From: an uncultured Nostoc sp.
Lineage (GTDB): Bacteria > Cyanobacteriota > Cyanobacteriia > Cyanobacteriales > Nostocaceae
Length of the DNA: 54,266 nucleotides
Reading direction: 5' to 3'
Assembly: GCF_937863485.1 (NCBI RefSeq)
Contig: NZ_CALMFY010000142.1
Span: 1 to 54,266, forward strand
Positions within the stretch are counted from its first letter, which is position 1. Each line of letters opens with the position of its first letter. The notes under the pieces were generated by a model. That model did not search any database. It saw only the letters and a list, made by a program, of their open reading frames with translations, and was not told where the DNA came from. The position numbers were made by a program, and so were the translations under genes. Shown in pieces: positions 23,470 to 32,435 of the stretch.

Positions 23470-26145
23470 GTGGCTTTGGAAAAATTATTTGTCTTGTTTC
23501 GGCGATGTCTTTTATTTACTGCCTCAATGGTGGCATATACTCTTCCTGTTCTGAGTCAGGAGATACCAAAAGCTGACAGACAACCATTACCCCAACAGAC
23601 AGCAGCTAATCAAGTTGAACCAACTCAAAAGATTTATAGTTTGAGTGATATGCAATCTGCTTTCACCAGCGCAACGTATTTACTAAAGACACCCAACAAT
23701 CAGAACTCTGTTTCTCAAATAAATCAAGCTACAACTCCTGTCGTGTCGGTGACGGATGTGAAGGTAAACACTACTGACAAAGGAATAGAGATAATTTTAG
23801 TTACGTCCAGTTCTGAGAAATTGTCAGTTTCTGGGAAAGTAGAAGGTAATTCCTACGTTGCAGATATCAAGAATGCTCACTTTCAACTGACAAGTGGTGA
23901 GAGTTTCCAACAATCAAAGCCATCTGCTGGCATAGCACTAGTTACAGTTACCAATGTGGACACTAACACGGTGCGGTTAACAGTCGTTGGGAAAACGGGT
24001 GCGCCAGTGGTGGAATTATTTGATAGTCAGACTGAGGGTTTGGTGTTTGGGGTAACTTCTACTGCAACAACACAGCAGACACCAGGGGAAAACTCGGCGA
24101 TAGAACTAGAGGTAATTGCTCCCCCAGATACTGGTTATCGTATACCGGATGCCACTACCGGGACAAGAACAAATACGCTAAACCGGGATATTCCACAAAC
24201 GGTTCAAGTTGTCCCAAGGGCAGTGATTGAAGACCAAGCAGACAAACGCGTTGGCGATGTCCTCAGAAATCTTGGCATCGGTCAAAACTCAGAACCAAGC
24301 CGCCTTGGCGAGAGTGTGATTATTCGTGGTTTTGATGTTGAGGCTTCAAATAGTCTCAGAGATGGTTTGAGAGATAATTTCACTAGTTTTATTGGCACTC
24401 CATTTCAAAATGACCTTGCCAACATAGAACGTGTAGAGGTATTAAAAGGGCCAGCTTCGGTACTTTACGGAAATGGCTCACCGGGAGGTGTGTATAATCT
24501 CATAACTAAACAGCCACTCAGTACACCTTACTACTCAATACAGGGTAATGTCGGTAGTTATAGCTTATATAAATCCTCCATAGACTTCACAGGTCCTCTG
24601 ACGACTGATAAAAAGCTGTTGTATCGCTTCAATGCTGATTACGAAAATTCCGGCAGCTATATTAATCATGTATACGCAGAGCGGACTTTTTTTGCACCCG
24701 TTATTAGTTGGCAACCGAATCGTGACACAAAGCTGACTGTATCTGGGGAGTATCTCAGTTCACGACAAGCGGAACTCTCTCCTCTAGGTTTACCTGCGAT
24801 TGGAACAATACTACCAAATCCAAATGGCAAGTTTTCTCCTAACACCTATGTGGGAGATCCGACGCAAGACAGAGAGAAGGTGACAGTAGGTCGAGTTGGC
24901 TACAAATTTGAGCATAATTTTAGTGATAAGTGGTCTTTGTACAATAGCTTGAGCTATGCGTTTGTAGAGCGACCTTATACTATTAACGTCACACCAACGA
25001 GTTTAGAGGCAGATAACCGTACTGTTGATCGCTTTGAGCAGATTTGGGGTCCGACTAGCGTCAGCAACCTTTCTCAAGATACTCATGTGGTGGGTAAGTT
25101 CAACACTGGTTCTCTAGAACACCAATTGCTCGTTGGCGTTGATTGGTATCAACGGATAGTTTCACCCTTCAGTTTTGTAGTCCGAACTTTTCCGTCGCTT
25201 GATATTTACAATCCAGTTTATGGCCAGACACCAGGAGATTTTTTGGACACTCGCAAAGATAAGGAAAGACTCGATGACTTAGGAATTTATTTTCAAGACC
25301 AATTAGCGATCGCACCTAATCTGAAGTTGGTCTTAGGTGGACGGGGGGACTTTGAGGATCAAAAGATCGTCGCCGCAACCACAAGCGACCCCACAAGCCC
25401 TATTGAGAGAAGTGTTACCTCCCAATCCAATTCAGCGTTTAGCCCACGTTTGGGCATTGTCTATCAACCGATTCCACCAGTTTCACTCTACGCTAGCTAC
25501 AGTCGCTCTTTCGATCAAGCTTTGGGTACAGATGTTAATAACAATTCCTTTGAACCTACCCGTGGCACTCAGTATGAAGTTGGAGTCAAAACCGACTTGC
25601 TCAATAATAAACTTTCCGCAACACTCGCTTTGTACCAACTCACCCAAAGCAACATTGTAACGACAGATATAAACAATCCCACCTATGCTATCCAAGTTGG
25701 TGAGCAGAGAAGTAGAGGTGTTGAGCTATTTTTCACCGGGGAACTTGCCCCAGGATGGAACATCATTGCCGCTTACAACTATATTGATGGCCGTGTGACT
25801 CGTGACAACACTTTTAAAGTCGGAAGTTTACTTGCTAATACTCCAGAAAATAGCGCTTCTTTATGGACAACCTATATTATCCCCAAAGGCAAATTGCAAG
25901 GGTTGGGAGGCGGCTTAGGTGTGTTCTATTTTGGTGACAGAGAAGGTGATTTAACTAACACATACACTTTACCGAGTTATGTTCGCACCGATGCTGCTCT
26001 ATACTACCGCCACAACCACTTCCAGGCAGCACTCAACTTCCAAAATTTATTTGATGTTCTTTATTATGGAGGTGCTTACAATATTAATCGCGTTTTTCGA
26101 GGTGAACCTTTCGGGGTAGAGGCAACTTTAAAGTGGCAGTTATAA
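23470..26145 (+). CDS. TonB-dependent siderophore-type outer-membrane receptor with AMIN domain
   Basis: 891 residues from GTG 23470. Signal peptide (LLFTASMVAYTLPVLSQ), then an AMIN domain at about 90-190 (VVSVTDVKVNTTDKGIEIIL), a feature of cyanobacterial receptors that may bind peptidoglycan. The plug follows (about 225-345): TLNRDIPQTVQVVPRAVIED, VLKGPASVLYGNGSPGGVYN. The 22-strand barrel ends in the expected C-terminal aromatic-rich strand VEATLKWQL. FhuA/IutA-like ferric-siderophore receptors have this form. Overlaps or abuts a FecB-like gene, giving an uptake pair. Ligand could be an iron or molybdenum chelate. Confidence 0.94.
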   Translation: MALEKLFVLFRRCLLFTASMVAYTLPVLSQEIPKADRQPLPQQTAANQVEPTQKIYSLSDMQSAFTSATYLLKTPNNQNSVSQINQATTPVVSVTDVKVNTTDKGIEIILVTSSSEKLSVSGKVEGNSYVADIKNAHFQLTSGESFQQSKPSAGIALVTVTNVDTNTVRLTVVGKTGAPVVELFDSQTEGLVFGVTSTATTQQTPGENSAIELEVIAPPDTGYRIPDATTGTRTNTLNRDIPQTVQVVPRAVIEDQADKRVGDVLRNLGIGQNSEPSRLGESVIIRGFDVEASNSLRDGLRDNFTSFIGTPFQNDLANIERVEVLKGPASVLYGNGSPGGVYNLITKQPLSTPYYSIQGNVGSYSLYKSSIDFTGPLTTDKKLLYRFNADYENSGSYINHVYAERTFFAPVISWQPNRDTKLTVSGEYLSSRQAELSPLGLPAIGTILPNPNGKFSPNTYVGDPTQDREKVTVGRVGYKFEHNFSDKWSLYNSLSYAFVERPYTINVTPTSLEADNRTVDRFEQIWGPTSVSNLSQDTHVVGKFNTGSLEHQLLVGVDWYQRIVSPFSFVVRTFPSLDIYNPVYGQTPGDFLDTRKDKERLDDLGIYFQDQLAIAPNLKLVLGGRGDFEDQKIVAATTSDPTSPIERSVTSQSNSAFSPRLGIVYQPIPPVSLYASYSRSFDQALGTDVNNNSFEPTRGTQYEVGVKTDLLNNKLSATLALYQLTQSNIVTTDINNPTYAIQVGEQRSRGVELFFTGELAPGWNIIAAYNYIDGRVTRDNTFKVGSLLANTPENSASLWTTYIIPKGKLQGLGGGLGVFYFGDREGDLTNTYTLPSYVRTDAALYYRHNHFQAALNFQNLFDVLYYGGAYNINRVFRGEPFGVEATLKWQL

Positions 26146-26156
26146 AAGTAAATATC

Positions 26157-27167
26157 ATGCTGAGGTGGCTATCCCTAATTGCAATGTTGCTGCTTCTATT
26201 TTTGTATGGTTGCAGCTTGTGGAAACCTTCACACAACAATAGTCATTCTTTAAGTTTTTCACCATCCCAAGTCGATGTCCGCGTAGTCAAACACGTTATG
26301 GGTGAAACGATAGTTCCTGCCCATCCTCAACGGGTAGTAGTTTTGGTTTACGCTTTATTAGAACCTACTTTTGCTTTGGGAGTCACGCCCATCGCTGCCC
26401 CAAAGGATGCTGTCTCTGACTTGCAGCGATTGGTGGGCAAACTTAAAGGCATTGAAGATGTGGGTTTGGAGTCTCCCAATCTAGAGAAGCTTTTGCGACT
26501 CAAGCCAGACTTAATTCTGGGCTTGAGTTCCCATCAAGATATCTACAGCCTGTTGTCCCACATTGCACCTACGGTTTTGGCTACTTTTGATCCAGCTGCA
26601 CCGTGGAAGGGGTTCTTAACTTTTACTGCTGATGCCTTGGGGAAAACTCAGTTAGCGCAGCAGTTAATGACTAATTATTATGCACGTTTAGCACAGTTGA
26701 AAGCTTCTATAAATCAGCGTCTGTTACCTACAGTTATATCGGTGGCTGAATTGCGTACTGATGGAGTTTTCCTGCCTGAGGCGGCTTCTTTTGAGGGAGA
26801 AATATTTAAAGATGCTGGTATTCAACGTCCGCCAAATCAGTTACTCCATTTTGAGACGAGCAACAAAATGCGCTTGGGAGGACGTTATGCTTTTCTTCCC
26901 ATATCTGAGGAACTCTTGGGTGAAATTGATGGAGATATGCTATTTTTAGTCACCGAAGATATAAGGAGTCATCAAAATCCCAATTCAGAACTTCAAAATT
27001 TGAAGGCATCTCCACTATGGTCTAAGTTAAAAGTCGTGCAGCACTCCTCAGTGCATGAAGTTGGTTTTTACTGGCGTGGTATGGGCCCGATCTCAGCAAA
27101 CCTATTAATAGACGATTTATTCCGATATTTAATTAAATCTATTAAACCAACAACTACTATGCCATAA
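26157..27167 (+). CDS. FecB/FhuD-like iron-siderophore-binding lipoprotein
   Basis: 336 residues from ATG 26157; a longer GTG frame from 26133 overlaps the receptor gene by 13 bp. Lipoprotein signal LLLLFLYGC with the lipobox Cys. Two-lobe class III binding protein: ETIVPAHPQRVVVLVYALLEPTFALGVTP, then LEKLLRLKPDLILGLSSHQ, the long backbone helix region and the HSSVHEVGFYWRG end. Delivers ferric siderophores or related chelates to an ABC importer, whose genes are not here. Coupled to the receptor by tight spacing. Confidence 0.9.
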   Translation: MLRWLSLIAMLLLLFLYGCSLWKPSHNNSHSLSFSPSQVDVRVVKHVMGETIVPAHPQRVVVLVYALLEPTFALGVTPIAAPKDAVSDLQRLVGKLKGIEDVGLESPNLEKLLRLKPDLILGLSSHQDIYSLLSHIAPTVLATFDPAAPWKGFLTFTADALGKTQLAQQLMTNYYARLAQLKASINQRLLPTVISVAELRTDGVFLPEAASFEGEIFKDAGIQRPPNQLLHFETSNKMRLGGRYAFLPISEELLGEIDGDMLFLVTEDIRSHQNPNSELQNLKASPLWSKLKVVQHSSVHEVGFYWRGMGPISANLLIDDLFRYLIKSIKPTTTMP

Positions 27168-27260
27168 GTATCCCACACTCAATATATTATGATATTGGCG
27201 TTCTCACGCATGACTCAGGACAGGCTTTATAATTGCAGATGATCGGGCATAAATCCCGAT

Positions 27261-27407
27261 GATTGCCCGAATTCAATTAACGACTGCCCGAATTCAATTA
27301 ACGACTGTCCAAATTCAATTAACGCCTGCCCAAATTCAATCAACGACTGCCCAAATTCAATAAACGACTGTCCAAATTCAATCAACGACTGTCCGAATTT
27401 AATATAG
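27261..27407. repeat. 21-bp tandem repeat, seven units
   Basis: Units begin GACTGCCC(G/A)AATTCAAT and repeat every 21 bp at 27261, 27282, 27303, 27324, 27345, 27366 and 27387 (last unit degenerate). The period is a multiple of three, so a reading frame with repeating FGQSLIE appears on the minus strand, but it starts and ends in ordinary spacer. I treat it as a noncoding minisatellite. Confidence 0.85.
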
Positions 27408-27541
27408 GAACTTAGTAAACTTGCTTTTATTAAACACGAAAGCGATCGCCTATTGAACCGATACAAAGCGTAGACGCTTCTTCAGCTTGTCGTCAGACAT
27501 CGCACAAAAATTTATACCAATTGCTCATAACTGTTTAACTG

Positions 27542-27814
27542 TTAAGTGCGATCGCGACTATTTTCAATGTAACGACGCAAAACTGAGTTAATCAGTGTTT
27601 TGTACTCTGCACCTTGTTCACGAAACCACGTTATCACTTCTGAATCTAACTCAATCAGGTCACGGGCTTGTGTTGCCGGAATCCTCAGCGTGGCATTTTC
27701 AAAAAACTCATCGCTCAACGGTGGGATGTCTGAGTAATCAATATCCTCATCCGTCATCGCCTCTAATGCAGCCCAATCAGTACCTGAGGTATTGTTCAAG
27801 TCGTTGACGCTCAT
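27542..27814 (-). CDS. brnA: BrnA-like antitoxin
   Basis: 90 residues. C-terminal ribbon-helix-helix part (RDLIELDSEVITWFREQGAEYKTLINSVLRRYIENS) is typical of BrnA antitoxins, which bind DNA and neutralise BrnT. The acidic N-terminal half (TDEDIDYSDIPPLSDEFFENA) fits the toxin-wrapping part. Its start overlaps the end of the brnT frame by 38 bp, in toxin-first order as usual for this family. Possibly autoregulatory. Confidence 0.85.
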   Translation of the reverse strand: MSVNDLNNTSGTDWAALEAMTDEDIDYSDIPPLSDEFFENATLRIPATQARDLIELDSEVITWFREQGAEYKTLINSVLRRYIENSRDRT

Positions 27815-28055
27815 TTCGGTTTGCCCTTCGTGCTGAGATAATACGGACTATGTTGTTCTGTCGTTCTGTCCAAACTACAACCGCTATACCGTTGCCTAAA
27901 AAGCCAATTCCAATCCAGCGATCTTCGCCATAATCAAAACGCTCATCAAGCTCAATCAGCATGGAATTGTTAAACATTCCGGGGACATCTGCAAAATCAA
28001 TTCGATGTTTACGAATATTTTCAAGATTCTTTGTTTCGTCCCACTCAAACTGTAT
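27777..28055 (-). pseudogene. brnT: BrnT-like toxin gene lacking a standard start codon
   Basis: The frame reads IQFEWDETKNLENIRKHRID, the standard BrnT opening, through GEDRWIGIGFLGN and the C-terminal VRIISARRANRNERQRLEQY. BrnT is a RelE-fold ribonuclease. But the codon where Met is expected is ATA (28053-28055), an in-frame TAA lies at 28062-28064, and there is no ATG, GTG or TTG between. The first normal start is ATG 27977, which would drop about 26 residues, including the EWDE segment and the RKH. Either translation uses ATA weakly, or the toxin is inactivated while the antitoxin stays intact. Confidence 0.7.
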
Positions 28056-28136
28056 GAAGGCTTAATGAACAATACACAAATAGTTAAGCCCATTATCGCT
28101 TATTTCAGATGAATGATAAATCCTGCGATCGCTTCA

Positions 28137-28430
28137 TTACTCATCTGCTACCCACTTTTCGTAATCGCAGCTCATCAGCTTTTGTTTAACCGAATCAATG
28201 ACCTCAGATGAAAAAGTCGTCATTGATCCAACTCGGTAAACGTCGTTTAATACAAAGTGGTAATCTTTTCCTGTATACTCAGCAACAACTTGAGCTAGAC
28301 TGCGATCGGACATATTTTTGTAGAGTATTGATAGCAAAGGCAGATATTTCTGATCATCAATACCTTGAGGAAAAGCACACTGAATCAACTGATAAGTACT
28401 TGCTAAATAGGCTGGGATTGTCTTCTGCAT
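28137..28430 (-). CDS. Small helical protein, partner of PIN-like protein
   Basis: 97 residues, no signal or membrane segment. The stretch AFPQGIDDQKYLPLLSILYK recalls DUF3349-type helical proteins, but I hold that loosely. The start codon is 3 bp after the stop of the PIN-like gene, so the two are one operon and probably translationally coupled. In such two-gene modules the second gene often encodes an antitoxin or immunity protein; that is an inference from layout only. Confidence 0.6.
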   Translation of the reverse strand: MQKTIPAYLASTYQLIQCAFPQGIDDQKYLPLLSILYKNMSDRSLAQVVAEYTGKDYHFVLNDVYRVGSMTTFSSEVIDSVKQKLMSCDYEKWVADE

Positions 28431-28433
28431 AAT

Positions 28434-28838
28434 TCAGTTACCTGTCAATGAATAGGGGAGATAAAGATAGACATTAAAATCAACCCCTTGGGCACTGGCT
28501 GCGCGAACAGCTTTCGCATCCGCTGTCATAGTTACAATACCCATTTGGTCGCCTGTTCCTAAAATGATTATATTGTTAGCATCCAGGCTTCGAGTTGGTC
28601 TTAATGTTTGGGCTGCTGCGGAAGGATTGTCTGGAACGACCATAACTATTTGCAAAAAACGATTTGCTCTTGTCTGTTCTGAGCTACCTGCTGAATACTG
28701 CACAATATTAACGAATTCATTAAATGCAGTTTGTGCTATGAACATTTGTTGCTTGTTGACGAAAGCTCGTAGTTTATAGCGAACAGGAGAACCCTCAGCA
28801 ATGAATGCAACTGCGGTATTAGTATCTAGATTAATCAC
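28434..28838 (-). CDS. PIN-like (DUF1308-type) putative nuclease
   Basis: 134 residues from GTG 28838. PIN-like acidic residues at Asp5 (MINLDTNT), Glu41 (TAFNEF), Asp86 (SLDANN), Asp97 (GTGDQMG) and Asp107 (TMTADAKAV) would form the metal site of a Mg2+-dependent ribonuclease. The sequence resembles PIN-like domains that appear at the ends of polymorphic toxins in cyanobacteria; here it stands alone. Coupled to the 97-residue gene downstream. Next to BrnTA, so this is a small toxin-antitoxin island. Confidence 0.7.
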   Translation of the reverse strand: MINLDTNTAVAFIAEGSPVRYKLRAFVNKQQMFIAQTAFNEFVNIVQYSAGSSEQTRANRFLQIVMVVPDNPSAAAQTLRPTRSLDANNIIILGTGDQMGIVTMTADAKAVRAASAQGVDFNVYLYLPYSLTGN

Positions 28839-28962
28839 GTTTTATGTGAACCAAAAATCACAGCACTATATACTTGGCGTTGTGATGTGATTATCCCACG
28901 ATAAGCATTATTGCTAATTGTTACACAACAGAGAAAAGCTGTGTTAAGAAGTCTTTCAGCCT

Positions 28963-29538
28963 TTACATCAAAGAACAGCGACGTTGCAACGCTTGCTTAA
29001 GTAAAGTTTGATATTCTTCATCCTCAACCCGATAAGCACCAAACCTCTCCAAATGAGGATTCATCATTTGGGCATCAAAAAACACAAATTTCCTCTGGCG
29101 CAATCTTTCCACCAACTTGACCATCGCTACCTTTGAACCTTCGGGAATGCGGTAAAACATCGACTCGCCAATGAAAGCACCGCCAATAACAATCCCTAAA
29201 ATTCCCCCTGCTAATTCGTCACCCTGCCAAGTTTCAAAACTATAAGCATAACCATTTTGGTAAAGTAGCCAATAAATCTTTTGCAATTCCGGTGAAATCC
29301 AAGTTGTCTCTCTGTCAGCACACCCAGCCACCACAGCTTGAAAGTCCTGATTAATCGCCACAGTAAACCGCTCTTGATTGATGACACGCTGCAAAGACTT
29401 GGGGTAGCGAAACCGCTCATCCAAAGGAATAAAAGTTCGATCGCGACTTCCGTACCAACTCAGGCGATCGCGCTCATCAGCCATGAGAAAATAGCCTTGT
29501 GCATAGCCCTCAACAATAGCGGCGATATCATATTGCAT
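28963..29538 (-). CDS. aat: Leucyl/phenylalanyl-tRNA-protein transferase
   Basis: 191 residues from ATG 29538 ([17 protein letters not shown]); a longer frame from 29559 adds seven doubtful residues. Family signatures: [19 protein letters not shown], then [18 protein letters not shown]. Aat adds Leu or Phe from tRNA to proteins with N-terminal Arg or Lys, marking them for ClpS/ClpAP degradation. The central LSWYGSRDR corresponds to the start of the usual W-(Y/S)-P/RxxR region. Slightly shorter than E. coli Aat (234), as usual in cyanobacteria. Confidence 0.94.
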   Translation of the reverse strand: MQYDIAAIVEGYAQGYFLMADERDRLSWYGSRDRTFIPLDERFRYPKSLQRVINQERFTVAINQDFQAVVAGCADRETTWISPELQKIYWLLYQNGYAYSFETWQGDELAGGILGIVIGGAFIGESMFYRIPEGSKVAMVKLVERLRQRKFVFFDAQMMNPHLERFGAYRVEDEEYQTLLKQALQRRCSLM

Positions 29539-29645
29539 AAATAAATATAAAATAAACACTCTTAGAAACGCACTTTGATGCTAACAGTCAACCTCAGCGT
29601 TCCTCTGTGTTTCCTTCTGCGTCCCTCTGCATTTAAGATAAAAAA

Positions 29646-29975
29646 ATGACTCAACCAATTCCACCCATCACCCTACCACCGCCTGAAAATCCGCTGCTCG
29701 AAGGTGAATGGTTACGAGAGCGTTTACAGCGGTGGCTAGATACAGAATTTATCCCCGAAGCAGTCAACCAAAATATTGCCCAACGAGCCGCACAGATTTT
29801 TGTGCGTCAACGGATGGAAGGAGAAAACGACCTTGGTTCTCTGGTAATTGCCATTGTCACAGAGATGCAGTCGTATGATTTTTCCAATAGCTTCTATGGA
29901 GAGTTTGCGATCGCCAACGCCGTCAGCGATCTACTCTTAGAAAGTCTGGGAATTGATAAATGTTGTGGTCAATAA
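29646..29975 (+). CDS. Conserved cyanobacterial hypothetical protein
   Basis: 109 residues, helical, acidic, no signal. Proline-rich opening (PIPPITLPPPENPLLEGEW) then LRERLQRWLDTEFIPEAVN and IFVRQRMEGENDLGSLVIAIVTEMQS. I recall similar proteins across cyanobacteria but no assigned function. Divergent from aat and convergent with rpsN. Confidence 0.75.
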   Translation: MTQPIPPITLPPPENPLLEGEWLRERLQRWLDTEFIPEAVNQNIAQRAAQIFVRQRMEGENDLGSLVIAIVTEMQSYDFSNSFYGEFAIANAVSDLLLESLGIDKCCGQ

Positions 29976-30030
29976 TTGTTGTCATTTGTCATTAGTCCTT
30001 TGTTATTTACCAATGACTAATGACTGTTGA

Positions 30031-30333
30031 CTACCAACTAGACTTAACAACTCCAGGCAAAAGACCTTCATGCGCCCATTCCCGCAGTACATTCCGAGAC
30101 AGTCCGAAATCGCGGTAAACACCTCTAGAACGACCAGTCAACCAGCAACGATTGCGGTGGCGGGTGGGCGCACTATTCCGGGGTAGCTGTTGAATCTTCC
30201 GGTGGATTTCCAGCTTATCCAAGGGAGATTCTGCACTTCTGAACTCATCCAGAAGAGCTTCCCGCTTGTCAGCATACTTTTCTATCAACCTGGTGCGCTT
30301 TTTCTCGCGCTCAATCAAGCTCTTTTTTGCCAT
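30031..30333 (-). CDS. rpsN: 30S ribosomal protein S14 (zinc-free type)
   Basis: 100 residues; [20 protein letters not shown] start and [20 protein letters not shown] core, ending [10 protein letters not shown]. It lacks the CxxC...CxxC zinc ribbon, so it is the long C-minus form usual in cyanobacteria and plastids. Part of the small-subunit head. Confidence 0.97.
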   Translation of the reverse strand: MAKKSLIEREKKRTRLIEKYADKREALLDEFRSAESPLDKLEIHRKIQQLPRNSAPTRHRNRCWLTGRSRGVYRDFGLSRNVLREWAHEGLLPGVVKSSW

Positions 30334-30482
30334 ACAATTTTTAATTGATTAAAAGACAGCATTTTCCATTCTACAGTCTCTCTATCAATTCTAGGGTTTT
30401 TGTGTTGCCTACTGGTCTGTCAAGCTGAAATTGACGGACATGGGGACACGAGGCGAAGAGACAGAAATTACGCACTGAAAAC

Positions 30483-31172
30483 CTACCCTACAACCACTGG
30501 TTTATTCGCAGCAGGACATAAATCAGCAAGCTCACAAGCGATGCAGGCAGGAGAGCGGGCTTTGCAAATCGCACGACCGTGATAAACCAGCCGAATTGAC
30601 CAATTTTCCCAATCTGATTGCGGCAATAACCCGATTAAGTCTTGCTCAATCCGAACCGGGTCTTTTGCTTCAGTTAAACCCAAACGCTCACACAGGCGCT
30701 TGACGTGAGTATCTACCGTCACCCCAGCATTAATGCCATAAGCATGAGCCAGAACTACATTTGCTGTCTTCCGCGCCACACCTGGAAGCTTTAACAACTG
30801 TTCCATTTGGTTGGGGACAACAGAGTTAAACTCAGTGACAATCATCCGACATGCGGCTTGAATGTTCTTGGCTTTATTGCGATAAAACCCAGTTGAACGC
30901 ACCAAGGTTTCTAATTCTACCAAGTCAGCGATCACTAAACTAGCAGCATCAGGAAACTTACTAAATAAAACTGGTGTCACTTTATTCACCCGCTCATCAG
31001 TACACTGAGCCGAAAGAATAGTTGCCACCAACAGTTGTACTGGCGTTGAGTAATTCAAAGAGCAAGTAGCATCTGGATAAAGACGCTTCAGACGAGCTAA
31101 AATTTCTAGCGATCGTTGCTTTTTAGATAACGATTTGCAGGTAATGCTCACTGGAACAATTTTTGTACCCAT
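30483..31172 (-). CDS. nth: Endonuclease III (DNA glycosylase/AP lyase)
   Basis: 229 residues. Helix-hairpin-helix LPGVARKTANVVL with catalytic Lys135, catalytic Asp154 in VTVDTHVKRL, and a 4Fe-4S loop with Cys203, Cys210, Cys213 and Cys219 (C-x6-C-x2-C-x5-C). Removes oxidised pyrimidines in base excision repair. Its start overlaps the end of the S2P protease gene by 25 bp, so they share a transcript. Confidence 0.97.
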   Translation of the reverse strand: MGTKIVPVSITCKSLSKKQRSLEILARLKRLYPDATCSLNYSTPVQLLVATILSAQCTDERVNKVTPVLFSKFPDAASLVIADLVELETLVRSTGFYRNKAKNIQAACRMIVTEFNSVVPNQMEQLLKLPGVARKTANVVLAHAYGINAGVTVDTHVKRLCERLGLTEAKDPVRIEQDLIGLLPQSDWENWSIRLVYHGRAICKARSPACIACELADLCPAANKPVVVG

Positions 31173-32248
31173 TCCAATTGGCTAGTTAATTGGGTGGTTT
31201 CTTTGACGATCAAGAAAATTCCTAGTCCTAAGAGTAACACCAAACCTGTTTGCATTACACCTTCTTGAATACGAGCAGGAACAGGCTTACCGCGCAAACC
31301 TTCAATCAGCAGAAAAGCGAGTTGTCCGCCATCCAAAGCTGGTAAAGGCAAAATATTGATAATAGCCAAGTTAATGCTGATAATTGCAGCAAAAGACAAC
31401 AAGTTTACGCTATTGTCCTCAGCTAATTTTGCACCTATTTTGACAATATTAACTGGCCCAGAAACTTGTCCAGCAGTTTGTTGAAAGTTGGTAATTAACT
31501 GCCCAAAACCACTGAGTGTTCCAACAAATAATTGTTGAAACCTGTTAGCAGCAATGCCGAAAATTTCAAAAGGACTATTAGGACGGCGATAAACTGCTGT
31601 AGCATTTGGACTGAGTGCCACACCAACTACACCTTTGCCATCGGCTCCTAGTTTTGGTGTTAATTTCAGGGTTTGTTGTTGATTTTTACGCAGAATTTTC
31701 AGTTCGATTTGCTGATTGGGATGAGTTTGAATTTCTTTAGTCAGCAAAGGAGTTGACTTGTCAGAAGCCGGGAGTTCTTGACCATTAACAGCCAGAATAA
31801 TATCTCCTTCCCGAATTCCTGCTTGATAGGCAACAGATTCTTGATTAACAGGCTGTACAAGGACACCAGCTTGATAGTTTAATTCCTTAGGAATACCGAC
31901 GATACCTAATTGCAGAGCCAGCACCAAATAGGCAAATATTAAATTGGCGATTACTCCGGCACTGATGACGATCGCCCGGTCTAATACTGGACGGTTACGC
32001 AGCAGATTCGGGTCATTGGGTGGAACATCGCTATCGGGGTCATCATCGGGAAAGCCCACAAAGCCGCCCAAGGGAAAGGCACGGACAGCATATTCGGTTT
32101 GTGAACCTTGGTACTTTAAAAGAACTGGGCCAAAACCCAAAGAAAAACGGTTAACCAGAATGCCTTGAGAACGGGCTGCAACAAAATGTCCCAACTCGTG
32201 TACCAAGATCAGAACAGCCAAGACTGCGATCGCTGCTAAAACTGACAT
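31148..32248 (-). CDS. rseP: Site-2 protease family RIP metalloprotease
   Basis: 366 residues. HExxH at His17-Glu-Leu-Gly-His21 in the first helix, one PDZ domain (about 120-205: VLVQPVNQESVAYQAGIREG), and the second metal motif in ALPALDGG-type form (PLPALDGGQLAFLLIEGL). Four or so membrane helices. S2P proteases cleave anti-sigma factors or other membrane substrates; cyanobacteria have several and the target here is unknown. Overlaps nth. Confidence 0.93.
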   Translation of the reverse strand: MSVLAAIAVLAVLILVHELGHFVAARSQGILVNRFSLGFGPVLLKYQGSQTEYAVRAFPLGGFVGFPDDDPDSDVPPNDPNLLRNRPVLDRAIVISAGVIANLIFAYLVLALQLGIVGIPKELNYQAGVLVQPVNQESVAYQAGIREGDIILAVNGQELPASDKSTPLLTKEIQTHPNQQIELKILRKNQQQTLKLTPKLGADGKGVVGVALSPNATAVYRRPNSPFEIFGIAANRFQQLFVGTLSGFGQLITNFQQTAGQVSGPVNIVKIGAKLAEDNSVNLLSFAAIISINLAIINILPLPALDGGQLAFLLIEGLRGKPVPARIQEGVMQTGLVLLLGLGIFLIVKETTQLTSQLEWVQKLFQ

Positions 32249-32325
32249 AGAGTAAATTAGTGAAGATATTAAGCTATAGTTATATCCATTCTAATTGGGC
32301 ATTTGGCATTGGGCATTGGGGAGCC

Positions 32326-32390
32326 ACTGCGTTGTCCAGGTTCCCCGGCTTGTCCCTTGCGCGTCTCCCTTAGGAGAAGTTAAGTGGCAT
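32326..32390. repeat. Hairpin-type spacer repeat before the S2P gene
   Basis: GCCACTGCGTTG ... AAGTTAAGTGGC with a GC-rich middle (TTGCGCGTCTCCCTTAGGAG). It is flanked by heptamer-like TTGGGCATTGGG units. Typical Nostoc spacer hairpin; noncoding. Confidence 0.5.
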
Positions 32391-32435
32391 TATTGGGTAT
32401 GGGGCATATTTCATCCCTGGTTTTAACATCTAAAG

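Noticed and set aside
27261..27407. Possible CRISPR array
   Set aside because: Units are directly adjacent with no unique spacers and no cas genes are nearby; it is a tandem repeat.
27227..27466. Minus-strand 79-codon frame with FGQSLIE repeats
   Set aside because: It exists only because a 21-bp minisatellite keeps frame; flanking codons look like spacer and there is no convincing ribosome binding site.
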